A DNA stretch of 22,146 nucleotides from Sphaeroforma arctica JP610 (lineage: Eukaryota > Opisthokonta > Ichthyosporea > Ichthyophonida): the NCBI RefSeq assembly GCF_001186125.1, contig NW_014040477.1, forward strand, positions 96,885 through 119,030, in the 5' to 3' direction. The translations under genes and the position numbers were made by a program. The notes beneath the pieces are model-generated. The model was not told the DNA's origin. It saw nothing but the letters and a program-made list of their open reading frames with translations, and did no database searches. How positions within the stretch are numbered: position 1 is the first letter of the stretch; each line of letters opens with the position of its first letter. This document shows, piece after piece, positions 1-8,734 of this stretch.

Positions 1-639
1 GGACTCTTGCAAGGAACAGAAGAAATAGTACCTGCAAGAGTAGACAGCACTTATTAGGCATCGTGCAAGTACACTCAAGTTGGTTTGAATAGGGAATTCG
101 TTTTGGTTTTCCAACTTCAAAACCGATGTGATTACCTAGGGCTTCAAGGTTATACTTGGGAACCTTGACCTGAACTTCCTGGCTGCAGGCCTCGGGTTTG
201 ATTTTATGTTGGAGTACAGTGGTTCAAAGGTTGGATTGAAGGAGCATTCAGAACGCTAGATCACGACAGGCGGTTGATCATTGACCACGCTTCGAGTCTA
301 TCAGCAACTCTTAATTACTCCTATAGGCAGAGCAAAGGAGAGCAAAACGAGTACTCATTAACAAAACCAAACCAAACAAAATGATTAGCAATCATTAAGG
401 AGCAAGGTGTATTTGTATTCGAGCGCAACCAGTTTTCGGGGACCCGCAAGCAGACCTCGTAGACATCAACAAGATTCAATGATAATTAGCTATTTTGGTA
501 TCACGAGAGGAGGACGGCGGAAGAAAGTGTGTAACACAAATAGCGGAGTTCAACTATTATATAATAGCCGACACTCCTTCAATCTGGACCAACTATTCAT
601 CAACAACACAAAGCCATACATCGAAGTCTTAACATCAAG
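1..639. other. Left flank with no recognised gene
   Basis: Short open stretches occur here, for example around 170-262 and 220-380 on the + strand, but none has a recognisable domain. A 9-bp perfect inverted repeat opens the window (ACTCTTGCA at 3-11 and TGCAAGAGT at 33-41). The stretch may include the left end of the piggyBac element that follows, but I could not find its terminal inverted repeat. TTAA tetranucleotides (at about 311 and 355) are possible insertion-site relics only. Confidence 0.4.
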
Positions 640-1029
640 ATGCCTATGCGTCCAGCACCCCACAGCCCTCGACGCACTCGTCGCGACGGTAAAGCAACCC
701 AGAGATCCTTGTCAGATTTCGAGCAGACCCACCAAGGAGGCACAGCTTCTTCGCGCCAGACATTAGCATCGCGTCGAAGAGATGAACAACCGCGATATGA
801 ACAGACAGACCAAGGCATGCGCCAGGCAGCAAGCAGGGAACATCAGTTGGGGCACGGGTCTCGCTTATCGGCAAGAGGGAGAGCAGATCCAGAAGACAGT
901 GAGGTGCAATTTGTGATTAGGCATACTAGTCGTTCAAAGTCTGCTGAACCAGCAGCTGAGCGACACAGGGTAGCCAACATCCGAGGCACCTCGGGCATTC
1001 ATTCAGCGGGTGATAGACTGCATTCATGA
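640..1029 (+). CDS. Arg/Gln/Ser-rich ORF, possible N-terminal part of the piggyBac relic
   Basis: This open frame of 129 codons is rich in Arg, Gln and Ser and has no recognisable fold. After its stop the same frame stays open to about 1199, where it overlaps the start of the acidic segment in the next frame. This suggests it is the basic leader of the transposase relic and not a separate gene. It could equally be unrelated host DNA that happens to be open. Composition is the only evidence. Confidence 0.3.
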   Translation: MPMRPAPHSPRRTRRDGKATQRSLSDFEQTHQGGTASSRQTLASRRRDEQPRYEQTDQGMRQAASREHQLGHGSRLSARGRADPEDSEVQFVIRHTSRSKSAEPAAERHRVANIRGTSGIHSAGDRLHS

Positions 1030-2898
1030 CAGTCTTTTCATCGAGCACCTGAACGAGATTTCACTCGAAAGCGAACTCGATCGGGGAGTTTCACCAGTGT
1101 CAGGATTCCATCGCAGGCAACGGGGATGAGCGACCAGTCCAACGGCATAGCAATATGTCAGGGTGAAGTATTGGAAATGTTTGACAGAACAAAACGTTGA
1201 TGTGCGTGGATCGGTAGAACCCATCAGTAAATTGATCTTGAGAGTCAAGGCAGCAGGCAATGTGGACAATTTGGGATTCGTAGATTCTAGTGAGGAAGAG
1301 CTCTCAGAACTGGATTCAGAGTTCGCGGATCTAGATTTAGAACTGGACAGCAATGCAAATATTGCACAGGAAATAGAATATAACATAGTTCCACAGCGCA
1401 CAACGATTGATCCACCACTTGCCGAGTCTGAGGAAGGAGTTAGCTGTGGGAGATCAGAGCGAGCAGTGCATGTACTATAACTACATATATTGGTCCGACA
1501 GCAGGTGTATTTATGAATCATGGTATATACACTTGTCACACTAATACAGCGTTGAAAAATGAATATCCAACACCTGCATCTATGTATAGTCTTGTACTTC
1601 AATGAAATAATAGAGTATCTCATATTGAAATATACAGACATCTACGCAGAAATTCTCAAAGATAACTGGACCCCTATAGTACCCAGCAAGTACAAGCGTT
1701 TCCTTGCGATGATGATCACTGTAGTGAAGTGTGAGACAAACGCTGCTATATTATGGAATAAGCAAGACAGCGTGTAGTGCTTACGAGCAACGCAAGACAT
1801 ATTTCCAAACGCCGAACGATTCTGGGATATTCACCGAAGTTTGAAAACCTGCGACAATGATGATGGTCCAAAAAAAGATGATGAGGGCTACTGCGCGGAA
1901 TGGGAAGTGTTGGAGATATATGATATCATCAACAAAGCCTTCCAAAATTTCTGCACTCCTGGTCAGGCGCTGTCGACGGATGAATCGAGTGTTCAGGCAG
2001 AACATCGTATTTCAGACATCATTGAAACACAAGCCAGGTAGGGGCAAGTTTGGATATATGTTATATGGACTTTGCGATGCGGATTCAGAATATCTATTGT
2101 CCTCCATCATAGCTTCCAGTTCAACACACATTGATCCGCAATTTTTTCACCTATTGAAAATGAAGGCTATAGTGTTACAGATAACGAAACCATACTTCGG
2201 TAGAAATCATATATGTGTGTGTGGCCAGCATTATTCCGGCCCGCAATTGTGTTTGATGGCTATTCGTGAATATTGATTACATTTTATTGAACCGAAAGTG
2301 AATGCCGCATATAAGCTACTACAACTTTAAAAAGATGTTGAAGCACGCGTCAGCTCACATATATAGCCCACTGGGTCTGTAACTCGATATCTCTAAGGTA
2401 TTTGCCACGGTATCATCCTTTCAAGCTAATAGTGATGATTCGAGATTTACAGTGCAACGATGGGTTGCAGGAGCTTACAAGCCAATCTATCGGCCGGCAA
2501 ATATAGGTTACTACAATGGACATCTCGATGGTGTCGATAATTTTGACAAGCGGAAGGGTTATTAAGATGCTGGTTTCAAACAGAGTCACAGGAATTGGCT
2601 GCCATTATTCTGGCATCTCATCGATTGGATGATTGAGAACTCACGCTTACTATATAATATGATACACACCTAAAACATGACAAACATGGAATTCCGAGAA
2701 TCTTTGGTATAATCTTTAGGTCGTGATATACTGGAACAATGTTCAAATATAGTAGCTTTCGAAGATGGGCATAGGTTGAATAGCTGCTACCAGAAGAAGT
2801 GGAATACAAAAATGAATTGCGAAGAGACCGTGCGTGGTCGTTGCTATGTGAGCTATCACAAATATCAGAAGGAGACCAAGCATACAAGGATGTTTTAA
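640..2898 (+). pseudogene. piggyBac-family transposase, decayed
   Basis: This is a relic of a cut-and-paste DNA transposase of the piggyBac (DDE_Tnp_1_7) family. In order, one sees: an Arg/Gln/Ser-rich leader (640-1200); an acidic stretch DSSEEELSELDSEF (about 1283-1325), like the acidic N-terminus usual in the family; FNEIIEYLILKYTDIYAE (from 1598), the start of the catalytic domain; LSTDESS, with the first catalytic Asp at 1979-1981; GRGKFGYMLYGLCDADSEYL (from 2037); GVDNFDK, with the third-Asp region at 2530-2550; NWLPLFWHLID (2593-2625) and ENSRLLYN; and a Cys/His-containing tail (2785-2898). In-frame stops lie at 1775-1777, 2274-2276, 2563-2565 and 2671-2673. The frame changes just after DESSV (about 1992) and again before 2440. 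The second catalytic Asp position reads Gly (GGC, 2223-2225). It therefore cannot encode an active enzyme. The family call is firm; the left boundary is a guess. Confidence 0.8.
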
Positions 2899-3410
2899 TG
2901 AACATCATGCAGACGCGACAAGGATCAGATTTAAACGAAAACGACGCTCAGATCGACTGCTGTGAACCCATATCATGTTGCATTCATCATGTTTCATTTA
3001 TAAAGCGCTTGGTTATGGTAATTACAAGGCTCGTAAGAAGCATGCATTATGCACGTACACGTAAAATTGGCAGCTTAGCGTGCAATAAAACTTATAAATC
3101 TGATGGGTCGAATAAAAAAATTCGACCCGAGCAGTGTCGGCCGCGTAAGGCGCCCGTATATATCGACCCTACCTACCATTGTTGCGAATGGACCGAATGC
3201 GGGTTTGGACACGGGCTCGAGCGTTAAAAATTTTATAGTGACGAGTCACGAGTGTCGTATGTATTTATCGACAAAGTCGTTTGCAATTTAAAAAAAAATA
3301 CATTGTACTTTGACAGAAAACAGATAAACAATTGTTTTATATATATATTTGTTTGTTTTCAAAAAGATTTTTTTTAAATATATAATTTGTTTTAAAACAA
3401 ATAAAACATG
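2899..3410. other. 3' part or flank of the piggyBac relic, no gene
   Basis: No recognisable coding sequence. It contains the perfect hairpin GGGTCGAAT / ATTCGACCC (3105-3113 and 3120-3128) with a six-A loop. This is followed by AT-rich DNA with a 16-bp perfect palindrome TTTGTTTTAAAACAAA at 3386-3401. The right end of the piggyBac element probably lies in this stretch, but no matching terminal repeat was found to the left. Confidence 0.45.
3105..3128. repeat. Perfect 9-bp hairpin GGGTCGAAT-A6-ATTCGACCC
   Basis: Two perfectly complementary 9-base arms flank a loop of six adenines, about 200 bp past the last transposase-like codons. It could be a subterminal hairpin of the transposon or a chance palindrome. 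Confidence 0.7.
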
Positions 3411-3429
3411 GCTAGGGTTTAGGGTTTTT
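3411..3429 (+). repeat. Telomere-like repeat patch (TTTAGGG type)
   Basis: The sequence reads CTAGGGTTTAGGGTTTTTAG: two G-rich units spaced like TTTAGGG or TTTTTAGGG. It sits directly after AT-rich palindromic DNA. It is too short to be a telomere, so it is an interstitial telomere-like patch or a chance AT/G-rich run. Related runs occur at about 21873-21899 and at the right end of the window. Confidence 0.5.
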
Positions 3430-3930
3430 AGTTTCTTCAAAGAGGGTCGCTAAGAACTCACGCTTTCTCCCTCATTTTCACTCAACACACACACCCAGTT
3501 CAATCACACACGGGACGGACCCACAAAAGTATGCTCTACTTTTTGAAACAAAATTACATTTAGGATCCCTCGGGGGTCTCTTTGGGGCCTTTGAAAATAG
3601 AATCCATTTAGCCTCGGGGGCCGAAGGCCTCCAAATGGGGAAAAAGCGTTCCAGACCGATTTCAAGTTCAATAAAAGATAGGGACTCTACAGCTACGCTT
3701 TCGGTGATAGAAACAAAATATATACATACGGCCATTTATTACTAAAAACTTTAGCTATTAGGTCCCTCAGAACTTTATTTATCCAAATAAGGAATAAAGT
3801 AGAGATCTTTATGCCCATTTGAGACCCTTTACATGAATACAGAAAGGCCCCTTTCAAGAAACACGATGTGATACCAGCAGTAGAAGTAATACGGTTTTTT
3901 TGGGGCTTCCCCCCCCCCCCTTAAATTTTA

Positions 3931-4215
3931 AATCTGGACCGAAACGTGAACCAAAATTTAAGTTGCATTTTTAAAACCATTGGGCGCGCAGGGTTTAGAT
4001 TCCCAAAAGAAACAAGGGACAAGGGTACGACAACCCAAAATTCAAAATTAACGTAAAAGAAAACGACAGTCGAACCCCCCCACTCCCCCACAACAACAAA
4101 AAAGAAATTGGAAATCTGGACCGAAACGTGAACCAAAATTGAAGTTGCAGTTTAACCTAAATGGGGCGTGCTGTCGCAAAACAAAAGGGAACGAAAACCC
4201 AAAAATAAAAAATAT
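3931..4215 (+). repeat. Two-copy tandem duplication, 182-bp period
   Basis: AATCTGGACCGAAACGTGAA occurs at 3931 and again at 4113. The match continues for about 45 bases, then weakly through a G-rich segment followed by AACCCAAAA. Both copies are degenerate, so the duplication is not recent. Confidence 0.75.
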
Positions 4216-4515
4216 ATTATTTCCTCCTCATTTCAGAGCTTTTAATTTTCCACCGACGTCAGCGGTGTTCTATTTGTTTAGACCTTTCTGCCTTAGGATG
4301 TATAGTTGTACAGCGTACAGTGTACAATGAGACACAGTACAATAATTTTGACAATAGAAAAACATAAATATTTACAGAGAGGACAGGTCTGTAAATACTC
4401 TCTCTGACTCTCTCTCTCAGCGCAGTGTATTTCAACTTTTTTTTTAGACTCTACAATCTTTGTTTAAAAAAAATTCAGACTTACCGGTTACTGGCAACTG
4501 ATTATTGAATATGCA

Positions 4516-4543
4516 CTACGTCCTACGCCCTACGCCCTACGCC
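4516..4543 (+). repeat. Heptamer array CTACGYC x4
   Basis: CTACGTC is followed by three copies of CTACGCC with no gaps, then decays into CTACTGTGACTACTGAC. It is a short minisatellite. Confidence 0.85.
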
Positions 4544-5389
4544 CTACTGTGACTACTGACTAGTGACAACTTTTAAAATTTTAAAGTCTATTTTTAAATA
4601 CACTCTACAATCTACAGAGTTCAACAGGAGGCCTATTACTTAAGTGGTTAAAAATATAGAGAGTTTTATTTGTTTCAAAATAATACACTTATCGACCATT
4701 GGATATGTTAATTACGTTGTACGAATCTACGATGACGGTATTAACGGGTATTTAAATGTATACCCTTTTTTAAACATATGGGTTTTAAATTTTATTTCTA
4801 TTGGATTACATTTTTAAAAATCGAATCGCATCTCGCTAAAATTAGCTCGTTGTGAAAGTGGCCTGCACCGAGTTTGCAAATTGCGCCCCGCGTAGCGGCG
4901 TAGAGTGGCGTAGAGTGGCCTGGAGTCGTAGACTCGTAGACCGTATAAATCACCGTAGGAAACTGGGCCTGAGGTGGTTAATAATTTTATTGTCACCAGG
5001 GCCGTATAAAGACATTCGTTAGAGCCTTAAAGGTAGTCATGAGAGCATTGCGAACTGGTCACACTGACTGTCTGACTCGCTCTCTGGTCTGGTGGATATT
5101 TTTTTATCACTGAAAGCGTAAGCTGGAAGTCTCAGTCTGTCTGTCACCTTTACTTATGCTCGGTCACGTAACGCTAATTAAGCCATTTATTTGGCTTGCT
5201 ATGTCACGAGGGATCCTAAATGGAATTTGTTTTTTTTATTAAAACAAAAGCACTTTTGTCATTTTTTCTTTCTTTCTTTTTTTTGTAATGTTTTTTTGAA
5301 AAACAAAAAGCATTAATAATATTAATATTAAAAAGAGCATACTTTTGGGTATATATTTTTTGAGATTTGAACTAACAGGCGAGGTCACC

Positions 5390-5580
5390 GAGGTGTGTGA
5401 CTGTGTGTGAATGATTACGTGTGAGGGTGAAAGACTGTGAGTGGGTATGAGTGAGTGAGAGCGTGTGCCTGTGGCCCTGTGTGAGTGTCTGGGTGAGTGT
5501 GATTTTGTTTGAGCGTGTGTGACCGCAACAGTGCGTATTTGTGAGTGTGTGACTGTGAATGTGTGTTGACTGTTGCATGA
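5390..5580 (+). repeat. GT-rich degenerate minisatellite, left copy
   Basis: The stretch is dominated by GTGTGTGA, GTGAGTG and GTGACTGTG variants. It resembles the GT-rich array at about 11706-12045 in composition, and both lie a short way upstream of the same GC-rich box. Confidence 0.6.
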
Positions 5581-5699
5581 AAGTGAGGAAGAAGGGGGGC
5601 GCGGGGGCCGGGGGTTGGGTGGCTGGGTTCCTCAAGAAATTATCACACCCTTATCAGGCCTCAGCTCCTCCGCACCGCGCGTACATAATCAACTACTCT

Positions 5700-5747
5700 C
5701 TGATTAAACGCTTTCAGTCCCCGCGGCGCCCCAGCCGTGTTTTAATG
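5700..5747 (+). repeat. GC-rich box, left copy (AGTCCCCGCGGCG..CCAGCCGT)
   Basis: About 47 bases match 12083-12130 in the same orientation at roughly 80 percent identity, counted by eye. Both copies share AGTCCCCGCGGCG, two variable bases, then CCAGCCGT, with TGATTA upstream and TTTA downstream. The function is unknown; it may be part of a dispersed repeat. Confidence 0.7.
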
Positions 5748-5827
5748 TTTTATCATAGCCGTCTAAATTACACAGTTTTATTTATTTTTTATATTGTTGT
5801 TGCTGTTGTTGTTGTTTGTTTAATAAA

Positions 5828-5844
5828 CCCCCCCCCCCCCCCCC
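5828..5844 (+). repeat. Poly-C run of 17
   Basis: Seventeen consecutive cytosines follow a TTG/GTT-rich run and AATAAA. A shorter run of 12 C lies at 3909-3920. Confidence 0.9.
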
Positions 5845-6160
5845 AACAATACAAAACAAAAAATATTCAAAATAAAAATAGTAATAAATATAAAAAAGTA
5901 AAGCAGTGCAAACTGCAGACCGCAGGGCGCAGAGTCGCAGACGCCAGACTGAAGAGTGACTGCAGACTGCAGACAGTGCAGAGTGCCGAGTTCAGACAAC
6001 TAAAAAAATTAATAAAACATGGCTGACAGACGCCTGGCGGACGTTGTATTTATTTATAATATAGATCTGTAAAACAGGCTCGCCATACAACAAACTAAAA
6101 GTAATAAACGAACTATACTAGCGTCTAACTGTATACAGAAATCGCCATCTTATCGCCACA

Positions 6161-8278
6161 ATGGGGATGAAAGTGTTGATCATGTCGCTCGTTCCATCCT
6201 TGACGATGCTGTTAGCTACATTCCTCGGTTTTCAGGTATGATGGTTGTCTCAGAAACCGTAAATACACCTTCATGTTATTTTAGTCTTACTTTTCAATCT
6301 ATAGGTATCCATACTTTGGTGACGACAGGCCTGTATTACATCTGTCGGTTTATGTATACAATATTTACGATAGACGGTTTGTCGAAGTTGCATATTGCTG
6401 AGGTAGTGTTAGTTTGGTTATCGTTATTCGACAAGTAGAGTTTCATGTGATACTGTTGATATGGCATTTTAACGCACTCCCATATGTTTTGTTCGAAAAG
6501 GCTTACCGTAATACGTACAGTTCAATTGGCCGAATAAAGCCATAGAATATTTGTTTTGCTATCAAAAGTACTGATACGTTTTACTAAGAAACTTGTTAAT
6601 ATCAAATTCTACACCGCCATTAGACACACTTTTCTCGCGGCGCAATGGGAGCTTTACAGCATTTCGCGGCGGGTCTAGTGCTGGCAGCGGTGTCGACTGA
6701 ACTGGTGCCTATTATGCTCAAGGCTGAAGGCGTGGTTCAGAACGTAGCCATATGCGTTGGGTTTATATTTGGTAAGTATCCATATCAACATTGCAAAAGT
6801 GCATATGGTTTGTATTTGGCATGTGGCCACATATCTGCTTTTGTTTCTTTAGCCGTAAATACATGCGATGGTGTTTTGAGCGTTGCCACGTGTACTGAAC
6901 TTCTGTTTATATGCTGATAATGATATGTAGATTTTACTGTTCATGTTTGTGGGTCCATACTGTTGCAAGACTTTGTGCGCCACTTCAGTATAGAAGCTCA
7001 TTGAGCAGCTACAGTTTCGTAGTCGTAGCGCATATATGATCTGTGCTCGGCCTATATCGTCTTGTGCTTCGGAATCCCCTCGCTAGTGTGCGCGAGTTTC
7101 TACTTCTTATCTCGAATTTCAAGTTACGTCACACCGTGCATATTATTTTTTCCTGTATTATATGTTGCCGTTTCTCTGCCGTGCGTGGTGAGATATGTGC
7201 TGTGTGATAGAGCCTTTGTCTGTCGCGCGTTTGGTTCTGAGTCCCTGGAATACACTGGTGTGTTCTGTGTTTTTATTAGAGAAGCTCATGTTCTTGGAGC
7301 TCAAAACTGTGTTGCAGGTCCTCGCGCGAATTTAAATCACAGCATCTGATGATATACACGCAAATATATAGTCTATACAAGTTAGATGTGAGGTTTTTGA
7401 GGTGTCAATAGCTTGCGATTTCCAAGTCGCTGATGCACGCTACATGTAGTGTAATGTTTGTGGTGTGATTGAGCGCTATCGTATGAAGTTTTACTTGTAC
7501 CTGACTATCGCGGTGGCTAAGAATGCACCACTGTTGTGAGGCTGGATCGAATATCAAAGCGAAGTATGAATTTACTACGATTGTCCTCATTTCTTATCAC
7601 AATCATAAACCGTGCATAAATGTATTAAATTCGATAGTGGTAGTACGCATGGTAAATGGAAGTATGGTTCATTTTGTACAACAAGCTCTCAGTGCTTCTA
7701 TGAATTTTACCGATCAATTTGGTCTGACATGCTTTTTTATTTTTATACATACAGGTGTCATATCTCTCCTATTCATCGACAAGATAATGCCTGACGATGA
7801 AGAGGAGGAACCGAATGATGCATTCCGCGTAGAGAGTGTAGAAAATCTCTCAACTCACAGCGAGATCGTCTTGCCGCCCACAACACACCGGCGCTCACTC
7901 CTGGCGCGAAGCATGTCCCGACAGGGTCATACTCCGTAAGTCTGGTTTTATACACATTTGTGTATGTGTTTGTAGTCGTGTGGTGTGAGAGAGAGTATGT
8001 ATTGCTAATGATTAGATGTGGGGACGAATACGAGATTGTGAAACGGCGGATATGCTATTGGACATGATATTGCGAATCGCATCAGGCCGCTCAAGAGCAT
8101 CAGACAATTTATATATACATGTGTGTGTGTGTGTAGATATGTATATATATCTATTTACAGCACATATATATTTATATATATGCATCAACGCATATATACG
8201 CATACATATGTATACGCATATACATATATGCATATATATATATATATGTGCATATGTATATATGTGTATGTATAAATA

Positions 8279-8318
<40 letters not shown>

Positions 8319-8696
8319 TTGCCTATATATAGAGATATATATAGATAGATAGATGTATATATATATATATATATGTATATCCATATTTATATACATGCAT
8401 ATACGTATATATATATATATATACATAACGGTATGGACACTTATGGATTTTTTATGGCGTTGCCGAAGCTGTGGGCACCATATCTCTGCTGTCTGTGGTT
8501 GAAAGGGTGTACAAGTATTAATTTTTATAACCGATGTCAGCAAGTGTATGTCTGCATGAATGTATGTCGTAGGTATATATGATTTAATCAACGGCGTATA
8601 AATATTTATGACAATAAGTGGATGTCATAAAAAGATATCGATAGTAACTAAAAGTGTAAGAATATACATATTGAGATCATATGTATATGCATAGGA

Positions 8697-8734
<38 letters not shown>

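Larger units (their letters stand above)
3546..5232. repeat. Distant inverted-repeat pair (~26 bp arms)
   Basis: The left arm (3546-3572) contains ATTTAGGATCCCTCG. The right arm (5207-5232) contains its complement CGAGGGATCCTAAAT, and the match extends over about 26 bases with few mismatches. The arms could be terminal repeats of a ~1.7-kb non-coding transposon, or two copies of a shorter repeat in opposite orientation. No transposase frame lies between them. Confidence 0.5.
3430..6160. other. Gene-free spacer of low-complexity and repeat DNA upstream of the ZIP gene
   Basis: No coding region is supported here. The stretch holds long C runs (3909-3920 and 5828-5844), many A and T homopolymers, a 182-bp tandem duplication, a CTACGCC array, a GT-rich block (about 5390-5575), a TTG/GTT run just before the longer C run, and a CAGA/GCAG cryptically simple block (about 5908-6000). 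The open frames over the GT-rich block on the minus strand give only Thr/His/Ser-rich low-complexity peptide. The ZIP promoter should lie near the right end; TATTTATAAT around 6048-6057 is a possible AT-rich core element, about 105 bp before the start codon. Confidence 0.6.

Noticed and set aside
496-507. TGGTATCACGAG, resembling an initiator-tRNA primer-binding site
   Set aside because: Only a partial match, with no LTR end before it and no retroelement coding after it; what follows is the piggyBac relic.
407-766. 119-codon open frame on the + strand
   Set aside because: No domain; it overlaps the start of the Arg-rich frame in another phase and crosses composition changes typical of non-coding DNA.
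1024-1641. 205-codon open frame on the minus strand (the longest in the window)
   Set aside because: It lies opposite the acidic, Ser/Glu-rich part of the piggyBac relic, and its Ser-rich stretch mirrors those codons. No domain is recognisable.
2799-3227. 142-codon open frame on the + strand
   Set aside because: Out of phase with the transposase tail in the same DNA and continues through the GGGTCGAAT hairpin; no domain.
5372-5635. Minus-strand Thr/His/Ser-rich open frame
   Set aside because: Product of the GT-rich minisatellite; low complexity with no other support.
8016-8591. Tyr/Ile-rich open frames on both strands
   Set aside because: Translations of TA/CATA microsatellite inside ZIP intron 3.
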